The notes beneath the pieces are model-generated. The model was not told where the DNA came from. It was given only the letters and a program-made list of their open reading frames with translations, and did no database searches. This document shows, in pieces, positions 25,890 to 34,366 of a stretch of DNA of 54,176 nucleotides (positions are counted from its first letter, which is position 1; the number at the start of each line of letters is the position of its first letter). This DNA is from Bacillus subtilis (GTDB taxonomy: Bacteria; Bacillota; Bacilli; Bacillales; Bacillaceae_C): contig NZ_VTQV01000031.1 of NCBI RefSeq assembly GCF_008764245.1, positions 1-54,176 of the forward strand, in the 5' to 3' direction. Made by a program: the position numbers and the translations under genes.

Positions 25890-27244
25890 AGTTGAAAACG
25901 AAAATTAATCTGTACACAATCGTTATGTTCATTCTTTTACTTGTATTAATTAATAGTGCTATTTATGTCACCTTTAGTCGGATGATGTATGATCATGAAT
26001 TGGATCGATCTGCAGCGGAAGCATTAAAAGCAGTGAAGGGAATGAATAAAGCGAATGCTGCCATCGATATTGGCGATCTACTTAGAGCTTATATGCCTGT
26101 CAATGGGATGGTTAAAATCGTTGATACAAATGGGAAATCCGATAACTCCATTACGGATCCAAACCAGCAATATTTAATTGATCTTCCTTCCCATTTTTAT
26201 AAAGGAGAAATAAGGGAAATAATGGAATACAAAGATTTGCCCCACACCTTCATTTCTATACCAGTTATTACAACAGGTGGAGAAATCGCTAATTTACAAG
26301 TGATGGAAAGTTTAGAGGGGACAGCTCATATATTACGTATTTTAAGAATTGTATTAATTGCGATCACATTATTTGCGACGATCCCCATATTATTTTCTTC
26401 CCAGATTTTAAGTAATTTTATCTCTAAACCCATTCTATCAATGATTCAAACGATGGTGGAAATCCGAAAAAGTGGAAAATATAAACGGATCTCCCTGCCA
26501 AAGCAATCAAAAGATGAATTATTTCAAATGGGGGAGACGTTTAATGCGATGATCGACCAGCTCGAAGCAAACTATGAAAGCCAAGAGCAGTTTGTGATGA
26601 ATGCTTCACATGAATTAAAAACTCCACTTACAATCATCGAATCCTATGCGAGCTTATTAAAGCGGCGTGGATTACAACAACCAGAACTTTTTCATGAATC
26701 GGTCGAGGCGATTCACTCTGAAGCCGTTCGAATGAGGGAACTGACGCAGCAATTATTATGGCTGGCAAGACATAAGGATCAATGGAATATTGACATGCAA
26801 GCGGTTGATTTAGAAGAACTCATAAGCGGAGTGATTCAATCTTTCTCGGCTGCTTTTCATCGGAAAATAGAGCTGAAAGTGACAGAGTCTGTCATGGCCC
26901 ACGCGGATAAGCAAAAGTTAAAACAATTAATTTATATTTTAATGGAAAATGCTTGTAAATATAGTGATGGTCCAATTGCTGTCCATATTGATCAAGATGG
27001 AGAGAAAGCATTATTGGAAATTATCGATCGTGGGATAGGTATCTCATCAGAAGAATTAACCAAAGTATTCGATCGCTTTTATCGAGTGGATAAAGCGAGG
27101 TCGAGAAAAACCGGGGGATTTGGTCTTGGTCTTTCGCTTGCGAAGGAAATGGCGGATGCGATGAACGCACAGCTTCGTTTACAGAGTGAAGAAGGGAAAG
27201 GGACGACAGCGCAAATATTTCTTTATCTTGCAGATTCTTATTAA
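25886..27244 (+). CDS. sensor histidine kinase
   Basis: 452 aa. Two transmembrane helices (about 9-29 and 152-173) enclose a ~120-residue extracellular sensor. A HAMP domain follows (SKPILSMIQTMVEI to about 230), then the HisKA box NASHELKTPLTI with His242, and an ATPase domain with NACKYS (N box), DRGIGIS and GFGLGLSLAK. It overlaps the regulator gene by ATGA. The signal is sensed outside the membrane. The PepSY gene follows after 57 bp. Confidence 0.9.
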   Translation: MKLKTKINLYTIVMFILLLVLINSAIYVTFSRMMYDHELDRSAAEALKAVKGMNKANAAIDIGDLLRAYMPVNGMVKIVDTNGKSDNSITDPNQQYLIDLPSHFYKGEIREIMEYKDLPHTFISIPVITTGGEIANLQVMESLEGTAHILRILRIVLIAITLFATIPILFSSQILSNFISKPILSMIQTMVEIRKSGKYKRISLPKQSKDELFQMGETFNAMIDQLEANYESQEQFVMNASHELKTPLTIIESYASLLKRRGLQQPELFHESVEAIHSEAVRMRELTQQLLWLARHKDQWNIDMQAVDLEELISGVIQSFSAAFHRKIELKVTESVMAHADKQKLKQLIYILMENACKYSDGPIAVHIDQDGEKALLEIIDRGIGISSEELTKVFDRFYRVDKARSRKTGGFGLGLSLAKEMADAMNAQLRLQSEEGKGTTAQIFLYLADSY

Positions 27245-27268
27245 TTTCTCATCTTCATCCAGTATGAT
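27235..27268 (+). promoter_or_regulatory. TTCTCAT-box promoter before the PepSY gene
   Basis: Two boxes, TTCTTAT at 27235 and TTCTCAT at 27246, are spaced exactly 11 bp. TATGAT (27263-27268) starts 17 bp after the second box. The same arrangement occurs before the VTC gene, so a shared regulator is likely. The first box overlaps the end of the kinase gene. Confidence 0.5.
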
Positions 27269-27301
27269 GAAAGGAATACGATTTGCAATGGAGTGAAAGA
27301 T

Positions 27302-27997
27302 ATGAGGAAAAAAACGATGAAACGAATTGGAATAGGTGCTGTCCTTTTCTTTTTGCTTGCCGTCATCGTCTGGCAATGGCTCGGTGAATCGGCTTTTGAA
27401 GAACCATTATCAGAAACTGAAGTAAAACAAATGGCAATAGATCGATTCAATGGGGAAATTACCCAAATGGAACTGGCAAATAATATATATGACATGACGA
27501 TTGAATTGGAATCGGGGAAGTACCGTGTAAAGATGGATCGTTCCACAGGTGATGTGCTCGAAATTACTAGAATGGAAAAAGCACCTACACAAACATTATC
27601 GGAAGAAGAGATTAAAAAGATTGTGCAAAAGGAACAAGCCGGAGAAATTGAAAGTCTTAAAAAAAGAATACACAATCAAATGGTTTATTATGATGCCATT
27701 GTCGAAAATAGCCAAAAGAAGGCGTTTATGACGATAAACGCTGAAACAGGGGAAGTAATCAAGAGTAAGGAAGAAAAAAAACAACCGCCAACAGAAGTTA
27801 CAAAGAATATAACAGAAACGGAAGCGATAGAAATTGCGCTTGATACCGTTGCTGGCCAGGTAGATGACGTCGATCTTGAGATGTCGAATGGACAACTGTA
27901 TTATTTTGTGGAAATAGAGCTTGATGATGATCGAGAAGCAAGTATTCAGATCCATGCCATTACTGGGGAAGTAAAGAGTATTGAATGGGATGATTAA
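27302..27997 (+). CDS. PepSY-domain membrane protein
   Basis: 231 aa from ATG 27302 (GGAG upstream). One N-terminal membrane helix (about 9-25) anchors an extracellular part with PepSY-type modules: LSETEVKQMAIDRFNGEITQ, LSEEEIKKIVQKEQAGEI, and ETEAIEIALDTVAGQVDDVD with the terminal HAITGEVKSIEWDD. PepSY domains bind or inhibit peptidases and occur as accessory sensors. Placed between the kinase and the polyphosphate gene and sharing their promoter box, it may modulate the kinase or be a target gene. Confidence 0.82.
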   Translation: MRKKTMKRIGIGAVLFFLLAVIVWQWLGESAFEEPLSETEVKQMAIDRFNGEITQMELANNIYDMTIELESGKYRVKMDRSTGDVLEITRMEKAPTQTLSEEEIKKIVQKEQAGEIESLKKRIHNQMVYYDAIVENSQKKAFMTINAETGEVIKSKEEKKQPPTEVTKNITETEAIEIALDTVAGQVDDVDLEMSNGQLYYFVEIELDDDREASIQIHAITGEVKSIEWDD

Positions 27998-28009
27998 TAC
28001 AAAATTTCC

Positions 28010-28065
28010 TTCTCATCAATTTCTCATCTTCTCATTCCCATGTTCTCATATTGGCTAGTTATGAT
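28010..28065 (+). promoter_or_regulatory. TTCTCAT-box promoter before the VTC-DUF4956 genes
   Basis: TTCTCAT occurs at 28010, 28021, 28029 and 28043. The first, second and last fall on an 11-bp helical phase (0, 11, 33). TATGAT at 28060-28065 begins 17 bp after the last box, identical to the spacing before the PepSY gene. OmpR-type regulators bind such tandem direct repeats overlapping the -35 region. Activation by the adjacent response regulator is inferred. Confidence 0.55.
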
Positions 28066-28097
28066 GTAATTAGTCCAAAAGACAAGGAGGTGGGAAG

Positions 28098-28862
28098 ATG
28101 GCTATTGAAATTTTCAGAAGGAAGGAACAAAAATACTTAATAACAAAAGCGCAATATCGTGAATTAGTTAAACAGATATCGCCGAACATGCGTCCAGATA
28201 AAAATGGAGAGGACGGTCAGTATACGATCACATCTCTTTATTTTGAAAGCCCTGATCACAAAATTTACTTTGAAACAAAAAACAAATTGAAATATCGGCA
28301 AAAGCTACGATTACGTGTATATGATGTTACGGATATGTATGGGCCCGCTTTTTTTGAAGTCAAACAAAAGCATAAAAAAGTTGTAAATAAAAGACGGATG
28401 GTCATGCCGCTTGGAGAGGCCTATCGATATTTAACGAATAGTCCCAACTTGCCATTAGAAGAATATGAAACTTCTAATAAACAAGTTTTACGTGAAATTC
28501 ATTATTTTCGTCAATTATATCATTTATATCCTGAGATGATTGTTAGTTATGACCGACATGCTTTGCATGGGATCGATGATCCAGATTTACGGATAACATG
28601 TGATTTTAATCTTCGTTGTCGTAACGATGATCTTTCTGTCGAACATGGGCCTTTTGGGAGAAACTTTATCGATACAAATCTCGTTGTATTAGAAGTGAAA
28701 GTAAACGATAGTGTGCCTTTATGGTTAACTCGTATTTTACAAGATTTACGATGTGAACAAAGGGGGGCCTCAAAGTTTTGCACAAGCTTAGAGTTATTAA
28801 AAGGTGAAGAACTTCCGAATGGGTTGATTAAGGAAGACATACAATTAGCAGGAGTGATATAA
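28098..28862 (+). CDS. VTC-domain polyphosphate polymerase-like protein
   Basis: 254 aa, ATG with AAGGAGGTGGG upstream. It begins IEIFRRKEQKYLITKAQYRE and carries the VTC tunnel signature: ITSLYFESPDHKIYFETKN, KLRLRVY, FFEVKQKHKKVVNKRRMVMP, VSYDRHAL, DLRITCDFNLRCR and VVLEVKV. The basic and acidic residues lining the beta-tunnel are retained, so ATP-dependent polyphosphate synthesis is plausible, as in yeast Vtc4 and bacterial VTC-like enzymes. It is cytosolic and followed 2 bp later by the DUF4956 membrane protein, its usual genomic partner. A CotH kinase gene often joins such loci but is absent here. Confidence 0.88.
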   Translation: MAIEIFRRKEQKYLITKAQYRELVKQISPNMRPDKNGEDGQYTITSLYFESPDHKIYFETKNKLKYRQKLRLRVYDVTDMYGPAFFEVKQKHKKVVNKRRMVMPLGEAYRYLTNSPNLPLEEYETSNKQVLREIHYFRQLYHLYPEMIVSYDRHALHGIDDPDLRITCDFNLRCRNDDLSVEHGPFGRNFIDTNLVVLEVKVNDSVPLWLTRILQDLRCEQRGASKFCTSLELLKGEELPNGLIKEDIQLAGVI

Positions 28863-28864
28863 AA

Positions 28865-29548
28865 ATGGATGTTCTGAATCAGTTCTTTCTATCAAATCAT
28901 ATTATAAATGAGCCATCCGTATGGAAAAGTTTACTTGCGATGCTGATGGCTCTAGTACTAAGTTTAATTATAACGAAAGTCTACCAAATGACTTTTACAG
29001 GTGAACGGTATTCACAAGCCTTTGTTCATACGATTATTATCATGAGTGTGATCGTTTCAGTTGTGATGAATGTTGTAAGTGGCAATTCAGGTGTAGCTTT
29101 TGGATTGTTTGCTGTATTCTCATTAATACGTTTCAGAAGCTCGGTGACAGATGCGAAGGATATCGCTTATATTTTCTTTGGTCTTTGCGTCGGTATGACA
29201 TGCGGACTCTTTAAATATGATTTAGCGATTATTTTAACGATATTCGGTAGTTTTATATTTTATTTACTTTATAAATTTAATTATGGTAGGGGAAAAGATA
29301 CACAAATATTAAAAGTGACCATTCCTGAAAATTTAAATCACGAAAATTTATTAGATGATATTTTTCAGGAATATACAGAAAGTCATCAACTTAGGCAGGT
29401 TGAAACGACCAATCTTGGTACGATGATTTTATACACTTATGCCATTCGCAGTAAAATCGCTACAAAGGATAAAGAATTACTTGATCGCATTCGAGAAAGG
29501 AATGCCAATTTGAAAGTTTCTTTAACCTACTTGGAGAGTGCTACTTAA
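28865..29548 (+). CDS. DUF4956 membrane protein
   Basis: 227 aa. Four transmembrane helices (about 17-40, 55-75, 83-98, 105-138) contain FGLFAVFSLIRFRSSVTDAKDIAYIFF split by a conserved RFRS motif, the DUF4956 hallmark. The C-terminal ~85 residues are a soluble ferredoxin-like cytosolic domain (ILKVTIPENLNHENLLDDIF). Its start lies 2 bp after the VTC stop. By gene pairing it is thought to work with VTC-like polymerases, perhaps anchoring them or moving polyphosphate; this is inference. Confidence 0.85.
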   Translation: MDVLNQFFLSNHIINEPSVWKSLLAMLMALVLSLIITKVYQMTFTGERYSQAFVHTIIIMSVIVSVVMNVVSGNSGVAFGLFAVFSLIRFRSSVTDAKDIAYIFFGLCVGMTCGLFKYDLAIILTIFGSFIFYLLYKFNYGRGKDTQILKVTIPENLNHENLLDDIFQEYTESHQLRQVETTNLGTMILYTYAIRSKIATKDKELLDRIRERNANLKVSLTYLESAT

Positions 29549-29628
29549 TAAAACGAATAGACAAGTGGAATTTATTGTAGAGTTCCGCGTCATACCTGAA
29601 AAATAGGCTATACAAAAAGAAAATAAGT

Positions 29629-29678
29629 AAACTGAAGTATTGTATTTGGGATGCCTCAAATCCCCCGTACTTCAGTTT
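29629..29678 (+). terminator. hairpin after DUF4956
   Basis: A perfect 11-bp outer stem (AAACTGAAGTA / TACTTCAGTTT) with an inner ATTTG/CAAAT stem lies 80 bp after the DUF4956 stop. It is followed by TACAG, so the U-tract is part of the stem itself. Confidence 0.5.
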
Positions 29679-29837
29679 TACAGCCTGTTAAAAAGTTATT
29701 CAATTCCATAAACCTCCGAAGAATACGAACTATATTATCGTTTTGGGATACTAGTTATCTGTAATCCACAATCTATTTCAGTAATATATCTCGATTGTTA
29801 CCAACATTTCCCTTTCGTAACATAAATACTACTCTAT

Positions 29838-29854
29838 TGTCATTTAATTGTCAC
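29838..29854 (+). promoter_or_regulatory. WalR-like direct repeat
   Basis: TGTCAT-N5-TGTCAC lies 51 bp upstream of the LysM/3D gene. The WalR consensus is TGTWAH-N5-TGTWAH; both half-sites deviate only at the fourth base. Bacillus subtilis yocH is controlled by WalR, which supports the reading. TATACT at 29875 is a candidate -10. Confidence 0.4.
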
Positions 29855-29904
29855 ATTGGCCTGATATACTATGGATACCAATATGACACAGGGAGACTAT
29901 TAAA

Positions 29905-30513
29905 TTGAGAAAAGTAGTATTTTCAATGATTACGGTTTGTATGTTAGTCTTTGGCTTTTCTGGTGTTTCATCAGCCGCAACTACTACATATAAAGTAAAA
30001 AAAGGCGACTCTTTATGGAAAATCGCCACAAAACATAAAGTTTCGGTTCATCAACTTAAAACTTGGAATGGCCTAAAAAAAGATCTGATTAGACCAAACC
30101 AAGTGTTAAAAGTCACGAAACCCGCAAAGGCTAAAACAAGCGCGAAAAAGGTAGTGAAGAAAAAAACAGTAAAGAAAAAAACTTCTACAAACAAAAAAAC
30201 GGCAGTAAGCAAAAAAGCTACATATAAAACAATGACAGTAAAGGCTACTGCCTATACGGCAAGTTGTAAAGGGTGTAGTGGGATTACAGCTACAGGGATT
30301 AATTTAAAGAAAAAGCCAAATGCCAAGGTAATCTCCGTTGACCCTAAAAAAATCCCACTCGGCACAAAAGTGTATGTGGAAGGATACGGGGAAGCGATTG
30401 CCGGTGATACGGGCAGTGCCATAAAAGGAAATAAAATTGATTTGCATATGCCTACTAAAAAGAAAGCTCTTAACTGGGGAGTCCGGTCAGTAAAAATTAA
30501 AGTTTATCAATAA
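29905..30513 (+). CDS. YocH-like LysM and 3D-domain cell-wall protein
   Basis: 202 aa with a TTG start at 29905 (GGGAG upstream). A signal peptide (cleavage near Ala25, VSSAA) is followed by one LysM peptidoglycan-binding domain (about 28-72, YKVKKGDSLWKIATKHKVS), a lysine-rich linker (73-108) and a 3D domain (110-202) with the Asp residues in VISVDPKKIPLGTKV, AGDTGSAIKGNKIDLHMP. 3D domains are lytic transglycosylase-like (MltA/RpfB fold). It acts in the cell wall, probably in peptidoglycan turnover. Gene symbol withheld because LysM number varies among paralogues. Confidence 0.88.
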   Translation: MRKVVFSMITVCMLVFGFSGVSSAATTTYKVKKGDSLWKIATKHKVSVHQLKTWNGLKKDLIRPNQVLKVTKPAKAKTSAKKVVKKKTVKKKTSTNKKTAVSKKATYKTMTVKATAYTASCKGCSGITATGINLKKKPNAKVISVDPKKIPLGTKVYVEGYGEAIAGDTGSAIKGNKIDLHMPTKKKALNWGVRSVKIKVYQ

Positions 30514-30542
30514 AAGATGGAAAATTGAATGCAGATATGTTT

Positions 30543-30574
30543 AGAGAAGCACCTTCCCCGAATGGTGCTTCTCT
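30543..30574 (+). terminator. intrinsic terminator after LysM/3D gene
   Basis: A perfect 11-bp stem (AGAGAAGCACC / GGTGCTTCTCT), 10-nt loop, then TACTTTTTAG. Confidence 0.75.
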
Positions 30575-30706
30575 TACTTTTTAGTATATTTTAACGAAAG
30601 CCAATTGGATAGACCTTTGGCTATTGGATAAAAATTGAAAAGGAGAATGCATTAGGATTAATTTTAAACTTTTAAAGAATTCAAAGTAAAATATCATATT
30701 TTCGAG

Positions 30707-31210
30707 TCATTTTACTGTTGCAAGTAAAATGACTTCCTTATTTGCTAAAACTTTTCCAGATAAAATGGGTTTGTCGATGCTTTCCATATTTTCAGGATCC
30801 ATAATAATAATAGGTGATACGATGCTTTTGGCATTTTCTTTCACTTTTTCAAGGTCAACCGTGACGAGAATATCACCTGATTTTACCTTTTCACCTTCTT
30901 TAACATGCGAAGTGAATCCCTCACCATTCATGGAAACCGTTTCTAATCCAATATGGATTAAAATTTCTGTACCATTCATTGCCTTTATTCCAACCGCATG
31001 CTTTGTAGGGAACACTTGGATGATTTCTCCATCGACTGGAGCAACAAATATCCCTTCATCGGGTAAAATAGCAATACCATCTCCCATTAATTTTTGTGAA
31101 AAAACTGGATCTGGCACATTTTCTATCGGTACGATATTACCTGAAGCAAATGCTTTAAGTTCGATCGTCTTCACTATCTCTTGTTTTTTTCCGAAAAGTC
31201 TTTTAAACAT
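30707..31210 (-). CDS. PTS glucose-type IIA protein
   Basis: 167 aa, EIIA-Glc (Crr) fold: VIPIENVPDPVFSQKLMGDG-like N-terminus, PVDGEIIQVFPTKHAVGI, then the phosphorylated histidine in ILIHIGLETVSMNGEGF. Its ATG overlaps the stop of the sucrose hydrolase gene by 1 nt (TAATG). Because the neighbouring IIBC lacks a IIA domain, this protein most likely supplies phosphate from HPr to the sucrose transporter. Confidence 0.9.
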   Translation of the reverse strand: MFKRLFGKKQEIVKTIELKAFASGNIVPIENVPDPVFSQKLMGDGIAILPDEGIFVAPVDGEIIQVFPTKHAVGIKAMNGTEILIHIGLETVSMNGEGFTSHVKEGEKVKSGDILVTVDLEKVKENAKSIVSPIIIMDPENMESIDKPILSGKVLANKEVILLATVK

Positions 31211-32679
31211 TAGAACACAACCTTTTTTAATGTATCATTCTTATATTGATAGGAGTATAGGCTCCAATTTTTCCATCTAAGCTTCGCTTTCCCTTTTACA
31301 GAAATCAAACATTGCTTTTTGGCAGTTTCTTCATAAAATCTACTTGAGAAAACAATTTGGCCATCATTGAGAAAAATTTCTAAGGAAGTACGGTCCAAGT
31401 ACATATGAATGTTGTCTATTTTATTGACATTACATTGTCTTGTTTCAAGTTTAGAACGATTAAAGCTTTGTCTTTCTAACGTTACAATGCTATCTTTCCG
31501 ATTAAAAATAAGCTTGCAATTATTGTGTATTTGAATTTCCCATTTATTCCCTTCAAATTGTTCAATATCGATTATGATCTCTTGCAGTTCGCTGTCAAAT
31601 AGAACTTCTTTTTCTTCATTTGCAATAGAGAAAAACTCAGACCTTGCCTTATTTCGTAATTGTTTAAGCTCTTCAATTGGTTTTTGGTATAAACGGCCAT
31701 CTTTTATGGTTAATTCTCGGGGAATCGTCAAACTATGAATCCAGCCACTTTTGATTGATTGGTGTGTTTGCTCTTGTTCATCTCCCATGCCCATCCAGGC
31801 TAATAAAATCCTTCTCCCGTTTGGATCTTCAAACGTTTGCGGGGCGTAAAAATCAAAACCATGATCAAGTTCATGAAATGTCCCGTGAACATATTTGTTC
31901 GTTTTGCTGTCCCATTCTCCGATAAAATAGCCGGATTGATATAAATTTTCATATTGAAATGGCTGTGCTTCCAATCCTTGGGGGGAAACGATGAGAATGT
32001 CCTTTCCATTTAAAGAAAAAAAATCTGGACATTCCCACATATAGCCAAAATATTTAGAAAGAGAAACACCATTGCCAGCTAGCGGACCTTGCCATTGCCA
32101 ATTGATTAAATCATTCGATGAAAAAACAGCGGTTAAACCTTCTAATTCTTCTGTTTGTGCACCAATAACCATCAACCACTTATCTTCTTGCTTCCATACT
32201 TTTGGATCACGAAAATGAGGGGTGAATCCTTTAGGTAAATAAATAACAGGTCCTTTTTTTTCAAAATGAACACCATCATCAGATACAGCTAAACATTGAT
32301 ATGTTTCCCTGCCACCATCTGTCGTTTTCACATTCCCAGTATAAAAAAGATACAATTTACTATCGTGTACAATCGCTGAACCAGAATAACAGCCGTCCTT
32401 TTCATACCATTCACTTGGAACTAACGCTGGTGGATGTTCTTTCCAATGGATGAAATCCGACGAGGAGTAATGTCCCCAGCATTTAAATGTATGATTTGTA
32501 TCAAATGGATTCCACTGATAAAACACGTGATATTTGCCTTTATAATAAACTAAGCCGTTTGGATCGTTCATTAGACCAATCGGTGGAGTTAAATGAAAAG
32601 CAAGTCGATTTTCATCCTGATGTTGGTAATCTATTAACCTTTGAAAAATTTGATTTCTAAGCTGAATTTCTGTCTCCAT
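31210..32679 (-). CDS. scrB: sucrose-6-phosphate hydrolase (GH32)
   Basis: 489 aa. GH32 signatures: LMNDPNG with nucleophile Asp39, FRDPK (transition-state Asp), and WECPDFF with the acid/base Glu. The C-terminal beta-sandwich follows. It splits sucrose-6-phosphate into glucose-6-phosphate and fructose in the cytosol; there is no signal peptide, unlike levanases. It is the second gene of the sucrose operon and overlaps the IIA gene. Also known as sacA in Bacillus subtilis. Confidence 0.92.
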   Translation of the reverse strand: METEIQLRNQIFQRLIDYQHQDENRLAFHLTPPIGLMNDPNGLVYYKGKYHVFYQWNPFDTNHTFKCWGHYSSSDFIHWKEHPPALVPSEWYEKDGCYSGSAIVHDSKLYLFYTGNVKTTDGGRETYQCLAVSDDGVHFEKKGPVIYLPKGFTPHFRDPKVWKQEDKWLMVIGAQTEELEGLTAVFSSNDLINWQWQGPLAGNGVSLSKYFGYMWECPDFFSLNGKDILIVSPQGLEAQPFQYENLYQSGYFIGEWDSKTNKYVHGTFHELDHGFDFYAPQTFEDPNGRRILLAWMGMGDEQEQTHQSIKSGWIHSLTIPRELTIKDGRLYQKPIEELKQLRNKARSEFFSIANEEKEVLFDSELQEIIIDIEQFEGNKWEIQIHNNCKLIFNRKDSIVTLERQSFNRSKLETRQCNVNKIDNIHMYLDRTSLEIFLNDGQIVFSSRFYEETAKKQCLISVKGKAKLRWKNWSLYSYQYKNDTLKKVVF

Positions 32680-32717
32680 ATTAAACTCCTTATTTACATA
32701 TAATCATTGCTAGAGAA

Positions 32718-32753
32718 GAGCGGTATAGAGTAGAGAAGTACTCTTCACCGCTC
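32718..32753 (-). promoter_or_regulatory. intercistronic hairpin between IIBC and hydrolase
   Basis: Two nested stems (GAGCGGT / ACCGCTC and AGAGTA / TACTCT) lie in the 107-bp gap. There is no U-tract, so it may tune mRNA stability or partial read-through. Confidence 0.4.
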
Positions 32754-32786
32754 ATATATGATCTTTTAACATTAGCCGTTTACAAA

Positions 32787-34193
32787 CTAATTTTTATTCA
32801 AATCTTTCACCGATTTATCAGAAAATCCGAAGAGCCATGTTAAAATAAATGCCGTTGCAATCGCAACAATATTTACAAGTAGATATAACAATATTTGGCC
32901 GTTTAAATAGAGGAGCGTCCCAGGGATTACAGTGATCGCCATCCCAGTTGCTTTTAGACCAAATATAGCAGATAAGAAACCTCCTACACCACCGCCGACT
33001 AAAGCGAATACAAAGGGTTTAAAATAACGGAGATTGACTCCGAAAACAGCCGGCTCTGTAATTCCTAAGAAAGCTGATAGAGAGGAAGGAAGAGCTAAAG
33101 CTTTTAATTTTGCAGACTTTGTTTTTAATCCAACTGCAAGCGCGGCACCACCTTGTGCAGCAACAGAACATGTTACGATCGCATTATACGGGTTATTACC
33201 GAAGGCTTCTAACAGCTGAATTTCCAACATATTAAAGATATGATGGACACCGGTTACAACGATAAGTTGGTTTAAGCCACCGATTATAAGACCACTAATG
33301 CCTAATGGCCATTCTAATATTGCCTTGAAAATGGAGAGAATAATATTTTCCGCTGAATGGAAAATAGGTCCGATGACAAATAACGCCAAAGTAATCATGA
33401 CTAATAATGTTAAGAATGGCGTCACAATTAAATCCAATACCTCGGGAACTCTTTTTCGGATCCAGCGCTCCAGTTTTGCTCCGACAAATCCGGTAATAAA
33501 TGCCGGCAATACAGAACCTTGATAACCCACAACTGGAATAAAACCAAATATTTTAATAGGATCAACATCACCGGATGCGACTGAATAAGCATTTGGTAAT
33601 GAAGGACTAACAAGCATTAATCCTAAAACTAATCCGATCGTTGGATTACCACCGAATACACGAAATGCAGACCAGGCAACTAATGCTGGTAGAAAAACAA
33701 ATGCTGTATCAGTTAAAACTTCAGTAAATAGGATAAAGTTCTGAGAAATATCATCTGGAGTTAATCCAAATAAACCTAAAATTTGTTCTTGCATGACAAG
33801 TCCACGTAAACCCATAAATAATCCTGTAGCTACAAGGGCAGGAATAATGGGAACAAACACATCACCAAAAGTACGGACGGCACGTTGGAAACCACTTCCA
33901 GCTTTTACCGCTTCTTGGGCTTGTTCTGATTTAGTTGAGCCGCTAATCCCTAGTTTGACTACCTCATCATACATCCGATTAACCGTTCCAGTTCCAAAAA
34001 TCACTTGGTATTGTCCGGAGTTGAAAAAAGCCCCTTTTACTTTTTGGATATTTTCCACACGTTCTTGATCAATCTTATCCTGATCTTTGACCATTAATCG
34101 TAGTCTTGTCGCACAATGTGCTGCAGAAATAATATTATCCTTTCCGCCAATCGCTTCAATTAAATCTTTTGCTATTTGACTATTTTCTGACAT
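32787..34193 (-). CDS. scrA: PTS sucrose-specific IIBC component
   Basis: 468 aa. The N-terminal IIB domain has the phospho-cysteine motif ISAAHCATRLRL (Cys27); the IIC domain from about residue 105 has ten or so membrane helices (FGDVFVPIIPALVATGLFMG, GGLNQLIVVTGVHHIFNMLE). Length and order match sucrose transporters without a fused IIA. It imports sucrose as sucrose-6-phosphate. Transcription should start in 34194-34340, which carries two LacI-type operators. Confidence 0.9.
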   Translation of the reverse strand: MSENSQIAKDLIEAIGGKDNIISAAHCATRLRLMVKDQDKIDQERVENIQKVKGAFFNSGQYQVIFGTGTVNRMYDEVVKLGISGSTKSEQAQEAVKAGSGFQRAVRTFGDVFVPIIPALVATGLFMGLRGLVMQEQILGLFGLTPDDISQNFILFTEVLTDTAFVFLPALVAWSAFRVFGGNPTIGLVLGLMLVSPSLPNAYSVASGDVDPIKIFGFIPVVGYQGSVLPAFITGFVGAKLERWIRKRVPEVLDLIVTPFLTLLVMITLALFVIGPIFHSAENIILSIFKAILEWPLGISGLIIGGLNQLIVVTGVHHIFNMLEIQLLEAFGNNPYNAIVTCSVAAQGGAALAVGLKTKSAKLKALALPSSLSAFLGITEPAVFGVNLRYFKPFVFALVGGGVGGFLSAIFGLKATGMAITVIPGTLLYLNGQILLYLLVNIVAIATAFILTWLFGFSDKSVKDLNKN

Positions 34194-34243
34194 AGATCAT
34201 CACTCCTTAAGATTTATTTGCTGTACGATTCCCGCTTGTATGA

Positions 34244-34255
34244 GGAATCGATTCC
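34244..34255. promoter_or_regulatory. sucrose operator O1
   Basis: GGAATCGATTCC is a perfect 12-bp palindrome about 50 bp before the IIBC start. An identical copy lies 57 bp away. The central CG and symmetry are those of LacI/GalR-family operators. Confidence 0.75.
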
Positions 34256-34300
34256 ACAACGCCTATAAAATAATCATTATGCTATTTAAATTCTATCTAG

Positions 34301-34312
34301 GGAATCGATTCC
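34301..34312. promoter_or_regulatory. sucrose operator O2
   Basis: Second identical GGAATCGATTCC palindrome, 108 bp before the IIBC start and 55 bp beyond the regulator stop. The 57-bp spacing allows looping or two-site binding by a dimeric or tetrameric repressor. Confidence 0.75.
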
Positions 34313-34366
34313 ACATTGTTCACAAGTAAATGAGATCGAGCTAAGAATTATACAGCATTAACTATA

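Larger units (their letters stand above)
29549..29904. other. intergenic region: terminator then yocH-type promoter
   Basis: 356 bp. The first half holds the terminator hairpin at 29629-29678; the second half is AT-rich and contains the WalR-like site at 29838-29854. No coding remnant is seen. Confidence 0.5.
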
